Below are positions 1 to 11,111 of a stretch of 64,000 nucleotides of DNA, in pieces (position 1 is the first letter of the stretch; each line of letters opens with the position of its first letter). The stretch is taken from NCBI GenBank assembly GCA_014529385.2, contig CM043957.1, positions 85,939,881-86,003,880 on the forward strand, read 5' to 3'. Position numbers and translations under genes: made by a program. Under the pieces are notes generated by a model. That model saw only the letters and a program-made list of their open reading frames with translations. It searched no databases and had not been told where the DNA came from. This stretch comes from Adiantum capillus-veneris (Eukaryota > Streptophyta > Polypodiopsida > Polypodiales > Pteridaceae).

Positions 1-251
1 AGAGAATAATTCTTTTCAGCATTGTTCAACTGTCTACTGAGAAATGCAACTGAACGGCCATGCTATTGTAGCACAGCTCCTATGGCGACGTTCGCATCCG
101 TCCATACCTCAAAGGGGTCATCCCAAGAGGCAAGGATCAGACACAAAGCCTCAGTCACCGCAACCTTGAGAGCTTCAAAAGCCTCAATGGCTGCCTCGGG
201 CGAAACAACACGCTGTCGGTGAGTTTTCACCCCTTTCAAAACATCTCTCAT
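1..251 (-). pseudogene. Ty3/gypsy pol remnant, RT-RNase H junction (element A)
   Basis: The minus strand encodes the end of the reverse transcriptase connection and the start of the RNase H domain. The motif WTDANVAIGAVLQ corresponds to the family's TDAS..GIGAVL, and after a stop comes VAFLSRQLN, matching the usual V.Y.SR.L. It runs off the left edge of the window. It lies only about 40 bp from the protease piece at 288-572, so most of RT is missing: element A has a large internal deletion. The identification as a Ty3/gypsy remnant is firm; its function is lost. Confidence 0.75.
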
Positions 252-287
252 GGGTGCAGCAATGCGTGCAAAATTCTTTATATCGAA

Positions 288-572
288 CTATATGTCTTTA
301 TATCGAGAATCACTGACCACATCATGCATACTGTCAGAGTCAAACAAGACCACAACACGTTGACCGTTCACATGACCATAACATTTAAAGAGAGACTCGT
401 CAAGGTGCTTATCAAAAATGTATGGTGTACTTTCTGGGTTAATCAAGATGCTGACAGAAGATGTGGATTCTGTGGTTGATTTTGGTGGTGCTTTCTTAGG
501 ACAATCTTTCTTAACATGATCCTTAGTGTAACATTGATAGCATCTTCCTTCTTTGCCATAAGCAGCTCTCAT
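288..572 (-). pseudogene. Ty3/gypsy gag zinc knuckle and aspartic protease remnant (element A)
   Basis: A CCHC nucleocapsid knuckle (CYQCYTKDHVKKDC) is followed about 50 residues later by VVVLFDSDSMHDVVS. In functional elements that stretch reads LFDSGS.H.FIS and holds the catalytic Asp of the pepsin-like protease. Here the Gly after DS is Asp, so the active-site loop is altered. It is in frame with the gag segments upstream on the minus strand (624-1805) but separated by stops. This is the C-terminal end of gag plus the N-terminal end of pol. Confidence 0.75.
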
Positions 573-623
573 CTAGAGTTAACCATCCTTCAACAATTCC
601 TTGAGCAGACTTTTCATCCGGTG

Positions 624-1805
624 TTAACTTAGGTTTATCTTGAGATTTGTTCTTTCCCTTAGATTCATTGTGAGAGTTCTGTGCTCTAGAAGATTGAGAA
701 GAAGAGTTACCGTTATGTTACCATTGGTCTTACCGTTCTTACCATTCGGTGGGTTCTGAGGGTTTTGAGGGTTCTGAGAGGTACTCTGAGACGACTTGGC
801 CTCCTTAGGCTTGCCTTTGTTGTGCTTCATTTCTTGGGTGAGGGCAATCACCACTGCCATGTTGTAGTCCGTAGGGCTAAACACTTGCACATCAAACTTG
901 ATGTACTCGTCCAACCCGAAAAGGAAAGCCTCTTTTCTTTCTGCATTCAATTTGCGCAATTGGACGTCAATCTACAAAATACAGTTAGAAAAAGACATGA
1001 CAGGAGATCCATTTTGCTTGAGACCACCCCAATCTTCTTTTAACTGATCTAGGTATTGTGGTGGCATGAAGCGAGCCTTGAGCTTGTCTTGGAAGTCGCT
1101 CCAACTGAGAGAGAGAACGCCTTCCTCGGCATGCTCAAGGTGCTCAACCAATTGTGACTCCTGCCAAGCTTGATACCAATTAATGGCATCACCTGCTAGA
1201 TACATGGCAGCCGTCAAAACTTTATTGTTACTTGTTTTCTTGTAAGTTGCAAAGTAAGCATTGAATTGATGCAACCACAAATGAATCACAAAAGCATCCA
1301 TCTTACCGTCATACTTACTAAACGTCAACTTTTCAGTGACTGGATTGTTGGAGTCGTCACCTCTACCTGTGCTACGAGATGATTCATCGGTTCCTTTGAC
1401 TGGCTCGGTCTTTGGGGTGAGTACCTGTAGGATCAACTTTTGCATGCGTTGATTCCTCTACGCCTCCCACTCTAAATCTAGAGCCGCTCGCTTTTCTTCG
1501 GCCGTCGCTATGTGTTGAGCCTCACGTGCTTTCTCACGCTCGAGCTCCATAGTTGTCCTTCGTTCTTCGGCCGCCATGCGTGCTTGCTCACGCTCAAGCT
1601 TCATGGCTACCCTTCTTTCTTCCATGGCGACTCGTTGCACCTCTTGTAGCATCATGTCCATCATCAACTTGACCAAAGCCTCCATAGGGTTTGGTGCAAT
1701 CCCTGGCGTAGATGGGGATGGGGAAAGATCGGGGAACAATCCTCCTCGTGTAGAAACTTCGTCTTCTCCAACTCCACTCTCATCATCTTCACGCAAAGTA
1801 TCCAT
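624..1805 (-). pseudogene. Ty3/gypsy gag, interrupted by stops (element A)
   Basis: This is a capsid/nucleocapsid precursor read on the minus strand. Residues 1-115 are a Glu/Arg/Met-rich coiled coil with EE(K)R repeats. A retrotransposon gag domain follows, with LTFSKYDGKMDAFV, AGDAINWYQAWQ and W.DF..KLKARF, the order seen in chromovirus-like Gag proteins. Stops at 1458-1460 and 972-974 break one continuous frame. Near 700 the frame appears shifted, since the text becomes unlike Gag before the zinc knuckle at 288-572. A homologous coiled coil occurs in element B (4360-4840). Confidence 0.75.
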
Positions 1806-1854
1806 TCCGCTTCGGGTGATTTCCTAGAGTGATGATACCGAACACTGCCAAAGA

Positions 1855-1866
1855 GCTCTGATACCA
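1855..1866 (-). other. Primer-binding site, initiator-Met tRNA type (element A)
   Basis: On the minus strand these 12 bases read TGGTATCAGAGC, the complement of the plant initiator-Met tRNA 3' end used to prime most plant LTR retrotransposons. It sits directly inside the LTR end (TG at 1868 on the plus strand). This fixes the LTR boundary and the minus orientation of element A. Confidence 0.85.
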
Positions 1867-1867
1867 A

Positions 1868-2044
1868 TGTAATGTGCAGCGGAGGTGAATGATGGCGTAA
1901 GATCAAGATGAGTACTCAATGGGTGCTCAAGGTTCCTTTTGCTCTCGAGGAAGATATAGCCTTCCTTGTTTAGAAAGAGAATGTGCAATGACCAAAACAA
2001 GAGAGTGGAATGCAAACTGTGAGTGCAAAGTGCATGAGAATGCT

Positions 2045-2075
<31 letters not shown>

Positions 2076-2700
2076 ACGACACCAGATGGGGTCCCAAACC
2101 CCTCTCCAAGGGCTCCCCTCTCTATTGCTAGAGAGGTATTTGCTTAAGATTGCACAAAGGTCTGATACAATGCTTCTAGATGTTGTGGTACTTGACGACG
2201 ATGATGTCGACGACGACCACGACAAAGGTTGAGGGCTGAAAGTCAAAAAACGCTAGGCTTGAGGCTGGCTGAAAACTGAGCGCTGTCCTAGGACTAAATC
2301 TGCAATTGGGCCGGCAACGACGACAGTGACGACGGCAACGACTAGGCTATGTAAAAAACTGATGGAAAACACTGACTGAACTGATGGCATTGTGGGAGTC
2401 CGGTGAGGAATCGGGTTCGGGCAAGGTGTGGCACCACGAGGCTAAGGCTGAATTGCTGATGCAAAACGCCAAGGCTGGAATCTGGAAACGCTGAGGGATC
2501 TGTGGCAAAAAAAGCCAGGCTTGCTGACTGCTTGAGAAAAACGACAAGGTTGGGTCTTGAGGAGCGTTATTGGGCTGAGCTCTTAAGCCTTCTGCACTTG
2601 GTTCTTCTGTCTCTTCATGGTGCCCAATGCCCTCCTTATATAGGTGCATTATCCTGGGTCGAGCAAGCTCTCCAACATCCCACGATTGGAAATAAAGTCA
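1868..2700 (-). mobile_element. LTR of element A
   Basis: Read on the plus strand the LTR begins TGTAATGTGCAGC beside the primer-binding site. In transcription order (minus) it has a TATA-like CTATATAAGG at about 2635-2645, a GA/CT tract at 2044-2071, a short GACGAC-rich stretch at about 2195-2225 and the R/U5 end at 1868. Related copies lie at 5269, 7045 and 27520. The far end is not clean: at about 2700 it passes into pol sequence of element B, so the U3 is truncated or recombined. The right boundary is approximate. Confidence 0.7.
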
Positions 2701-2721
2701 CATCAAATAGTCATCCCGTAT

Positions 2722-3290
2722 GGAATAGCTGGCACTATCTCCCCATTCTGTATCCGAATAAAAACATCGTTAAAATCCGGATCAGTGGCGTACTGGTCAA
2801 CCATATCCTCGAAGCTTCTATGATGGATCGCGGAAATAGCCAAGACGAGGGGCTTCCGAGACAATGCATTTACCATTAGGTTTTTTTGTCCCTGAACATA
2901 GACAATCTGGAAATGAAACTATGACAAGCTGTCAGCCTACCGCATCTGCTTTTCCGAAAGTTGCTTCTGTGACAAGAAGTAGCGTAGACTCTGATGATCA
3001 GTAAAGACCGTGAAATCAGCTCTCAGTAGATAATGTCGCCATTGTGTAAGAGCATGGATCACTGCCAATAGCTCTTTCTCATAAATCTGTGCTACCAATT
3101 CTGGCCTTGAAAACATTCTGCTTCCATAAGCAATCACATGGTCGTCTTGCATGAAGACCGCTCCCAGACTATGACCACAAGCATCACAATATACTTTGAA
3201 TGGCTTTTGCAAGTCTAGCAAAGCCAACACTGGTTTAGTAGTCAATTTTTCCTTAAGTGTCTGAACAGCAATCACCTCTGTCGGTCCCCA
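2722..3290 (-). pseudogene. Ty3/gypsy RNase H and linker (element B)
   Basis: The minus strand encodes an RNase H domain: VYCDACGHSLGAVFMQ, then AYGSRMF, KELLAVIHALTQWRHYL and FTDHQSLRYFL. The linker to integrase follows, with FQIVYVQGQ and NALSRKP. A stop near 2920 separates the two. The acidic residues of the family are largely kept. It lies downstream of the RT piece at 3671-4330 in the same orientation, separated by a foreign LTR-like block. Confidence 0.8.
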
Positions 3291-3670
3291 CCAGAAAGGG
3301 ACTCCTTTCTAAGTCAACGAGTAATAAATAAGTGAAAAATCTGTACTTTGGTAAAAAAAGGTTTTGTGCACTGGAAAATGCTCATGCTTGGTACTGAATG
3401 TCATGCTAGTGATCATGGGTTGTGCAATCAGAGGGTATGCAACTACTCTAAGTGCCTGGACATGCACGGCCGGCGTACAGGCTCACAAGGATTCCAAAAC
3501 ACTTCCTAGGCTTCCTAAACCCTAGAAGTAGGAACAGCTTGTCCACATGCACATAGGTTAGATGTGCACGTGGCAATGACGTGGCGCGGCCCAAATTCCA
3601 TTTAGGCGCAGCACACATGCTTCCATATTCATCAGAATTCAGTGTTGACTGGCCTAAACCCATTTGGTTG
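3291..3670. repeat. LTR-U3-like block interrupting element B pol
   Basis: This non-coding stretch separates RT from RNase H in element B. Its part at about 3440-3560 is also found at about 28165-28325 (shared runs such as ACTTCCTA, CCTAAACCCTAG and TTGTCCACATGCACATAGG). The second copy lies upstream of an LTR promoter, so I read both as U3 sequence of one LTR family. It could have arrived by insertion or recombination; no target duplication was found. Confidence 0.45.
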
Positions 3671-4330
3671 CAGCCATTTCACATTTGCCATGCAATGTCC
3701 ACTTGCACCTTTTTAAGGGTTTCGGGGAAAACAAGCAAAAATAAAATAAATATATATATATTTAAAGAAGGCAACAAGAAATATACACGTCTTGGTGATA
3801 GTTGGCACTGATCTAAATGGGCTAAAACCTTCTCTACAACCCGCTCATGCTGTTCCCAAGATGCTGAGAAAATGAGAATGTCATCAAGGAAAATGAACAC
3901 ACATATACCAATCATGTCACCAAAACGACCTACCATGAAACGATTGAAAGTACCCATGGCACCTGTCAATCCAAAAGGCATAACAACATACGCCCACTAC
4001 CCTCGCTCGGTCCTGAAGGCAGTCTTGTCGATGTCACCCTTGAATACCTGATGTATCCAGTCTTGAGATCGACTTTACTGAAAACCTTAGCCCCATTGAG
4101 CCTATCGAGGATACATTCAATGCGAGGGAGGAAACTTGTTTCTATCTGTGATCTTGTTGAGTGCCTTGTATTCTACACACAAACGAGAAGATCCATCTTC
4201 TTGCGGACAAACAAAATAAGAGTAGCAAATAGACTTGCACTAGGTCGTATGGATCCCCTCGCCACCAGGTCGCTTAGCTGCCGCTCTAACTCCTCTTCTT
4301 GAGATTTGTTCAAGTAGTAGGGAGCCTTGC
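3671..4330 (-). pseudogene. Ty3/gypsy reverse transcriptase remnant (element B)
   Basis: The minus strand shows the RT palm: PSASLFATLILFVRKK, CVEYKALNKIT, NGAKVFSKVDLKTGY, then MPFGLTGAMGTFNRFM and the active-site box FLDDILIFS, which corresponds to Y/F.DD. A frame change near 4000 separates the first half from the MPFGLT half. The order matches Ty3/gypsy RT, but it is disrupted and lacks a clean protease upstream. Confidence 0.8.
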
Positions 4331-4359
4331 TGACAGGTTAAGCTCCTTCCATGAGTACG

Positions 4360-4840
4360 CGTTAAATTGATGCAACCAAGAATAAATCATTGATGCATCC
4401 TTCTTACATTCATACTTACCGAAATCAACCTTTCAGTGACTAGATTGTTGGAGTCGTCATCTCCACCTAGTGTAAGCGTCGTCGGCCTCTTTTGGATGAT
4501 TGCCCTTCGAGAAGAGGAAATCGTAGACCAAGTCTTGCATGCGTTGGACTCTATGGGCCTCACGCTCTAGCTCCATAGTTACCCTCTTTTCTTCAACAGC
4601 CATACGAAGAGCTTCACGTTCCCTCTCTAGAGCCCTTCTTTCCCTTTCGACTACGGCCCGTTGAGCCTCCTGTTGTAGCATCATCTCCACCATTGACTTC
4701 ATCAAAGCCTCCGTAGAGCTTGGTGCAATCCGTGGCCAGTATGGGGAGGAGCCGGAAACGGCCCTCCTAGTGTAGAAACTTCTTCTCCAACCTCAGACTC
4801 GTTACCTTCACGCAAAGTATCCATTCCACTCTGGTGATCC
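4360..4840 (-). pseudogene. Ty3/gypsy gag coiled coil (element B)
   Basis: A short frame (4457-4705) encodes MMLQQEAQRAVVERERRALE and further E/R heptads, a close relative of the N-terminal coiled coil of gag in element A. Downstream on the minus strand, near 4380-4450, are remnants of the gag domain. Most of gag and all of the protease are missing before RT begins, so element B is deleted internally. Confidence 0.65.
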
Positions 4841-5255
4841 CCACGCATTGACTACTTGGATACTGGGGTACTTGGTGTTCTTCGATATTTGGGGTACTAG
4901 ATCCTTGGTATTGCTTGCAATCTGGCTTAATAAGGCTTTATCTCTTACCCAAGCTCAACTCCTTTCTGCGGGTGCCTTGGCGGCCTTGCGCTCACACTAG
5001 GGTTGCTTTTTCCCACCTCACGTCGATTGGCCTGCCGCATTGTGCAAGGTCCACTTTCGATGACTGGAATGGATGATTGTGGGGAGGTTGGACAAGCCCT
5101 TCTTTTCTGGGTTACCTGCCACTCTTCAAAAGCATAGACTAGAGAGATCTACACGTCCAAGTTTTCTTGGGTTACGTGCAATCTCAAAGAAGCAAAAAAA
5201 AATTATGTTCTTTAAGTTCTTTTCTTGAGTGATAATACCAAAGCACTGCCAAAGA
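4841..5255 (-). other. Untranslated leader of element B
   Basis: This lies between the gag remnant and the primer-binding site. It shows no convincing coding frame and carries short repeats of the type GGGGTACTNGGT. It is best read as the 5' untranslated leader of element B. Confidence 0.4.
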
Positions 5256-5267
5256 GCTTCGATACCA
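5256..5267 (-). other. Primer-binding site, initiator-Met tRNA type (element B)
   Basis: The minus strand reads TGGTATCGAAGC, one base off the usual TGGTATCAGAGC pattern in the middle. The adjacent LTR starts TGTTAGGTGTTGC at 5269 on the plus strand. Confidence 0.75.
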
Positions 5268-5268
5268 A

Positions 5269-5364
5269 TGTTAGGTGTTGCAAAAGTGATTGATGGTGAT
5301 AGCTCAAGATGAGTGCTAAGTACATAGACAAGGTTCTTTTTACTTAATGAGATAGACACACAAC
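5269..5364 (-). mobile_element. LTR end of element B, truncated by an L1 fragment
   Basis: Ninety-six bases of an LTR related to the one at 1868 (shared TCAAGATGAGT and CAAGGTTC). It stops at a run of ten T at 5365-5374, which I read as the A-tail of a minus-strand LINE inserted here. LTR sequence does not resume at the far side of the LINE; instead a different LTR copy starts afresh at 7045. Confidence 0.6.
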
Positions 5365-7044
5365 TTTTTTTTTTGTAAATCTTGATTTAATTTACAAGTG
5401 GGAAACTTCAAAGCGAGGAAAACCCACATTAATAAAGTACAAGAGACGGAGCATCGTGATGCTCCTAAATCTAGAAACAATCAAAGAAAATCCCATAGGC
5501 TTCAAGAGTGATGTCTCCCACATCATAAGCGTAGTGTAGTGCCTATCCAAGTGAAAACTTGAAGTAAGGGAAAGGGTCAATTTCCAGTGCATGAAACATC
5601 CTGATGTCATATGGTCCACATAACCCAAAATCTAACCCAACTGACGAAGACCTCAAACGGAGACTGTGGCGGTTGGATAACTCCAAACATCCAAAACCGT
5701 CTTAGAAAGATTCCGGATGGGAAACAAAGGCGCAGAGCAAAGGACACTTGCCCAATAAAAATCCGCGAGTAGCGACAATCCCGAAGCAAGTGCGTAACAT
5801 ACTCGTCAGCTCCATGACATCGGACACAAGAGATGAGGCAATGCATCATACATGCAACAAAGTACCAACTGGTGCAGCACCCACCATGCATCGCCATAAG
5901 AAAATGCGTTCCTTCAATGGCAGGTGATTCTTCCAAATGCGAGATAACATTCTCTGCCACCATAGCTAAGACTTGGAGAGTGACCACAGTTGATTTCCAT
6001 GAGACACAATCCATGCATCAGACTGCAGCAAAGCATAGATTGACCCCGCCAATATGCAATCCAACCAAGTATGAGCGAGATGCCAGTCCAACTGAGTATG
6101 AGCACCACAATTGAGACTTGGAGAGTGACCACAATTGGTTTCCATGAGACACAATCCATGCATCACACTGCAGCAAAGCATAAATTGACCCCGCCGATAT
6201 GTAGTCCAACGGAGAACGAGCGAGATGCCAATCGAAAAGCCTAGCCCCCAAGTAATGGAGGTACTTGAGAAACATCAGCAAGTAGCTGCTGAATTTGTTG
6301 CCACAAATGCCGATAATGAGGTCCCAGCTCATAACGAAGAGCGGTAGCAGGAAAAGAAAGAACCTATCCCGATTCCGAGTCATCCACCACTTGATCAACC
6401 TGGCAAATCCCTTTTTGCGAAAGAAAGTATACTTGTCTAGGAGAGCGTTGAACCAGGCTAAGAGAGAATGCTTTACTCCAATGGATACTCTCCAACCGAA
6501 GTGAGCTACCTTGAGAGGATTGACGACCATGTCAGGATGAGAACAAGGTAACGGCCTTCCAATCTGCAACAAGAGACGAAGTGAAGGGACATCCCGAAAT
6601 ATGGCCATCACGCTACCCAAAGACCACATCCCAATACGGAGGGTGCCAATGACCAAAAGACGGCATGACCATAGCATCACACAAATGAGAAACCATGATT
6701 GTCCAAGGCTGTTGTTGCTCCACCAAAACAGGCAAGAGCATAGCTTTCCGAGCCAAAACATGTCGACGTAAATCCAAAATGTTAATCCCTCCCAATCACT
6801 TAGGTGTGCATAACTTATTCATGGACAAAAACCGCAATCCCTTCTTATGGGAGGATGTGTCAGAAATGCTCCAACATACAAGACATAAGAGACCCAAGAC
6901 ACCGCCAAGGCTAGGAAAAAAGCGGTAAATAGAACTGCACATAAGCCATCATAATGCATTGGACAATCCTAAGACGCACATGCAATGGCCATGTTGATAA
7001 TTTCCAATAGCTAAGCTTTAGGTGAAATCTTTGGAGCACCCAGT
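5365..7044 (-). pseudogene. L1-type LINE ORF2, 3' part only
   Basis: Reading on the minus strand, the pieces in order are: a post-RT segment with LKLSYWKL and RLRIVQCIMMAYVQFYLP (7114-6911); GGINILDLRRHVLARKAMLL (6795-6613); then a zf-RVT zinc-binding module with CVRCHGADEYVTHLLRDC (in 6014-5607) and a short tail. This is the standard C-terminal order of plant L1 ORF2. Endonuclease and RT palm are absent, so the copy is 5'-truncated, as is common for LINEs. A ten-base A-tail lies at 5365-5374. Frames are broken repeatedly. Confidence 0.75.
5971..6232. repeat. 145-bp tandem duplication inside the L1 fragment
   Basis: Copy 1 is at 5971-6115 and copy 2 starts at 6116 with the same ACTTGGAGAGTGACCACA and runs to about 6232. 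The duplicated protein text (AWIVSHGNQLWSLSKS on the minus strand) appears twice. The copies differ at a handful of sites, so the duplication is not recent. Confidence 0.8.
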
Positions 7045-8220
7045 TGTCAGGTGCAGCGGAAGAGAATAAGGATTTGCTCGGATCTAGTACTCCGCACACA
7101 AACACAAGGGACACTTTACTTCACTTGAAAAGACTGAATTGAACTGAAAGAAAGAGAGACAAGAGAGAGAGAGAGAGAAAAGAGACGACAAAGGGATGTC
7201 GACTCCCAACCTCAAGGGCCCCCTTGCTCTGTTGCCAGAGCAAGTACTTTCTTTATTATTGCACAAATGCTACTACAATGACTAAATGCTGAGATGCTGA
7301 TGCTAATGGGTACTGATGCTACTGATGCTGGGTACTAGGTATTGGGGACTGAGGTACTGAAGGGGTACTGAGGTACTGAGGTTCTATGTCGATGACGATG
7401 ATGTCGACGACGAGGTGCTTATGGTCTATGTCGAAGAAGACGATGTCAACGATGGGTACTGCGGATTCTATGTCAAGGACGGGGAGGTCGACTACGAGGT
7501 CTATGTCGAAGACGATGAAGTCGACAATGAGGTACTAAGGGTCTTTGTCGATGACGAAGTCGACGACGTACTGTGTCGAAGACGGTGAAGTCCACGACGG
7601 GTATTGCGGATTCTATGTCGAAGATAGGGAGGTCAACGACAAGGTCTATGCCGAAGACGATGAAGTCGACGACGAGGTACTAAGGGTCTTTGTCGACGAT
7701 GGCATTTGTGTCGAAGACAATGAAGTCGACGATGGTTCTGTGTCGAAGACGGTGATGTTGACACAGGTATTGCTGGTCTATGTCGACGACGACGAGGATG
7801 GTGATTGTGACGATGACGACGACACCCGAGACAGGTATTGCTGGTCTATGTCGACGACGACGAGGATGGTGATTGTGACGATGACAACGATGGTGTCGTC
7901 GTCAAGTCTGGGATTGCGATGACGATGACGATGACGAAGCTGTTATCATCAAGATAGGGATCTGCGATGACGATGACGAAGGTGATTGTGACAATGACGA
8001 CGATGGTGTCGTCGTCAAGTCCAGGACTGCAATGGCGATGACGATGACGAAGGTGTCGTCGTCAAGATAGGGATCTGCGATGCCGATGACGAAGATGTTG
8101 TCGTCAAGATAGGGACTACGATGACGATGACGATGTCAACGACGAGGATGGTGTCGATGACGACGGCGTCAAGGCGCTAGATGCTCTTCTATGGATCTGT
8201 TGTTGTGGCGGTAATGCGGG
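7045..8220 (-). mobile_element. LTR with an expanded GAC/GTC minisatellite
   Basis: It begins TGTCAGGTGCAGCGG, like the LTR starts at 1868 and 5269. It shares the GA tract (about 7164-7182) and the block CCTCAAGGGCCCCC...TTGC.AGAGCAAGTA with the LTRs at 1868 and 27520. From about 7385 to 8170 it is almost entirely a degenerate array of GTCGAYGAC/GATGACGA units. The U3 and TATA region are missing, because TC-LINE sequence begins at 8221. Confidence 0.65.
7385..8170. repeat. GTCGACGAC-type minisatellite, about 785 bp
   Basis: A degenerate array built from 9- to 12-base units such as GTCGACGAC, GATGACGAT and GTCGAAGAC, with longer duplicated blocks: TATTGCTGGTCTATGTCGAC occurs twice, near 7768 and 7837. 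One plus-strand frame gives an Asp/Val/Glu-rich peptide (7545-7922), which I regard as a by-product of the repeat. A much shorter version sits in the LTR at about 2195-2340. Confidence 0.85.
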
Positions 8221-10156
8221 ACTGATCTGCCTATATAGAGCCAGAATACCCCATATCATCTCTGTAGGCACACCTATGTCCTGTAGTTTGCATATAAGTC
8301 TGGCTCTCAGCACTATGTCAAAAGCTTTGCGGAAATCCACAAAGCTACAATAGATCCTCTTGCCATGGTGTCTATCCTCCTCAATAATAGCTCCGAGTGT
8401 CAGAATCTAGTCAAGAGTGGAGAAACCTCTCCTGAAACCTGCTTGCCCTAGTGCTCTTATGCTCTCTCGCTTTGCCCATCTACTCAGCTCCTGCTCAAGA
8501 ATGGATGCATACAGCCTAGCTAATGTGTGACCAACCAGGATGGTGCGATAATTCCGGGGAATCATGGGATCTCCTGACTTGAAAATAGGCACAATCGTAG
8601 ACATACTCCAAGTCTCCGGGAAGCCTTCATACATGGCTTGATTAAGCATCATAGCCGAGAGCTCTGCAAGTATATCTCTGGCATGGATGAAGTGCTCTGC
8701 TACCAGAGCATCATGATCTTGTGCTCTCCTTGTCTTCATCCATGGCTTTCCTTACCTCTTGGCAGTAAAGAAAGAACATGTCTCCGGGCATGTCTCTAGT
8801 GGGTCCGACAGAGGTGGTTGACCTGATGTTGTGTAGAGAGATGTGGCATATTCCCCCCATGTCTCAGTGGAGGTGACCGTTGGTGGTGGTGAATGCTCGT
8901 GGAATAGCCTCCACGCTTTGCCTGAGTCCTGACTTATAAATAGCTGATACAGATCTCGCTCTGGCTGAGATAGATAAGCCCTTTTCTTTCGTCGCACTAG
9001 GCGGCGAAAGATAATCCGTGACTATCTATGTGTGGTAATACCCATGAGCACTTCCCTCTGTAATTTGATCCTCATCTCTCTACACTCCTCATCATACCAA
9101 TTGTTCTGGGGCATGCTCCCAGATCGTCTCCGTGTGGGCTGGCTGTGGGGGTATGCCTCTGATGCTTCATCATGGAGCGTCTCTGTCAGTATCTGAATGA
9201 GCTCTAGTGGCCGTCCCGGCTCCTGGGTGCATAGCTGCCTGTATATCTCATCCATATACACAGAATCCGTCTCCCTCATGAATGTATACCGAGTGTGTGT
9301 GGGGACCTCTCCCAATGGAGTTGTGCTGAACTGAAAGGTCAGGGTGAAAGACAAGATAGCATGATCAACTACTACTCCAACGGACCTAGTGCCCACCATG
9401 AAATCCTAAAAGAATGGAATGAGACCTGGCTGGGCCATAACATAATCCACTGTGCTGGCACCATGTCGGTATGGAAAGCAAGTAAAACCACCAGCTGTCG
9501 AAAATATTCACAATGGCCAATCTATGTGTGGTTCCCATATCTATCAAGTATCTGCCATATTCAGTGTATTCCTCATCTTGTGATAATCTAGATAGACCCA
9601 TCTCTGTGACGTCCAGCTCCCTAAGCATCTCCTCGGAAGTATCATCAAATATTGTCTGGTGGTGGGCCGTCCTAGCATTGAAATCCCCTAGTATGATAAT
9701 GTCACCATCCTTGGAAAACTCCCATATGTCATTATCCAAAATAGCAAAGGGGGATTGTCCAATAGGTGATGCATATATTGACGTACTAGGAGGAAAGTAA
9801 CAAATAGCAATGTAGAGGTATCTGCCCGTCTCTGCCCTGAGCCTCACCCACATGTACCTAGCATGTTCATCCTTGCGTGCTATATATATCAAAGGCTGCA
9901 TCTCCTCCCTGAATAGAACTACCACTCCCCCTGAGCCCCGTCCTCGATGCTCTGATCTGGTCTCTTGTCTGCAGGCTCTTCCCCATCTATATCCGCTCAC
10001 CTGTGGTATGGATTGCACGGGTGCTTGATGCGTCTCAAAGTAGAAAATGATGTCTCTCCCCGTGAAACTATCCTCAAAGGCCTCTACATCAAGACGGAGT
10101 GACCCATTACAATTCCAGGGTGCCAACTTTAGTGTGGTCCCATAGGTCTCGCACCG
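8221..10156 (-). pseudogene. TC-LINE ORF2 (endonuclease + RT), 3'-truncated
   Basis: The minus strand encodes an APE-type endonuclease: WNCNG at the start, ETHQ, RYMWVRL, GDFNAR, and DHAILSF for the late Asp-His box. An RT follows, with IVPIFKSGDP, NYRTI, QAGFRRGFSTLD and FVDFRKAFD. Frames break near 9480, 9020, 8750 and 8400. It stops at 8221 inside RT, before the catalytic YADD box, where the minisatellite LTR begins. The protein is not the usual plant L1 type: it has no zf-RVT and resembles the copies at 11112, 35903 and 41950. ORF2 follows ORF1 in the same frame after one TGA (10157-10159). Confidence 0.85.
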
Positions 10157-11046
10157 TCATGCGGGGCGTTGCTCCAATACCACCACCTTTCGATCCCTGT
10201 AAAAATCAATCTTCCCCTTTTCTCTTGCTGCTCTAATTTCCGGCATTACTTCTTGCATATGAGCAATCTACGAGAGGGTGAGGTCATCTCCAAGAAAGGT
10301 GCCAGTCTTCTTTAGAGTCTGTCTCTTATTTAAGAAGTTCTTCTTCGCTTCCATGGAGGGGAAGCGGAGAATGAGTGCCCTTTCCTTCGAGGTTTCTCCA
10401 TTGCTCCCACTTTTCTTAGTGCCCACTCTCCAAGCCCTCGTATGCGTCTGCTCGTTGACTCCCACTAGAGTCATGACTCTTTCACCTCTTTATCCACATT
10501 ATTTTGGTCCCTGAGGCCACATACCCTTACATGTAAGGCCCGCACACCTCTCCTTTGCTCTTCTTCTAGTGTCAAGTTGATGATGGTTGGCATAGGGGTG
10601 GCGGTTGTTTCCTTGCCTTTTCCTTTCTTGACAATCTCGATCCATTTTTCGGCCTTTTCTTCCTTTTAATGGGTCTTTGTGATGACATCTACCCACGAGG
10701 TCGTCATTTCTTTTTGTTGCTCCCCACCTTCTTTGATGGCTCGTACTTGTTCCTTAATCATGTTAAGCTCTTCAATGACAGAGGGTTGAAGCTCTCCCTC
10801 TTCGAGGACATTTTGCCATCGCACCCTTGCAAGCTCTTTCTTGAGTAGTGCAATTTCCTCATCATGGGCCTTCACGCGATCCTTGAGTGTATGTATCGTG
10901 TTCTCCTGTACTGCCACGCGTGCGTCGAGTTCGTTAATAGTACCTAAGAGGTGGCGATTGATCTTGCTGATGGACTCGCTGAATTCTCCTTTGCATTTTT
11001 GGATGGCATCCTCCACCGGGTCGTCCTTGCCATTTTGCTTTCTCAT
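10157..11046 (-). pseudogene. TC-LINE ORF1 (coiled coil + RRM-like RNA-binding protein)
   Basis: ORF1 of the LINE starts with ATG at 11046 (MRKQNGKDDPVEDAIQKCK). Residues about 30-110 form a coiled coil (LLGTINELDARV, LKDRV, EEIALLKKEL). The C-terminal half has the L1-ORF1-type RRM signature: HVRVCGL, RAWRVG, RALILRFPSMEAKKNFL and FLGDDLTLS. A frameshift near 10660 and an in-frame TAG (10268-10270, CAG in the 41950 copy) disable it. It ends at TGA 10157-10159, followed by CGG. Its likely role was to coat LINE RNA. Confidence 0.8.
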
Positions 11047-11111
11047 ATTTGAGAGGCCACAGCAGGAGAGGGAGAGGGGCACAGAAGAGAAGAAGAGGTT
11101 CTATCACAAGA

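Noticed and set aside
7545-7922. 125-residue plus-strand ORF rich in Asp, Glu and Val
   Set aside because: It is a translation of the GAC/GTC minisatellite, with no domain and no conserved start.
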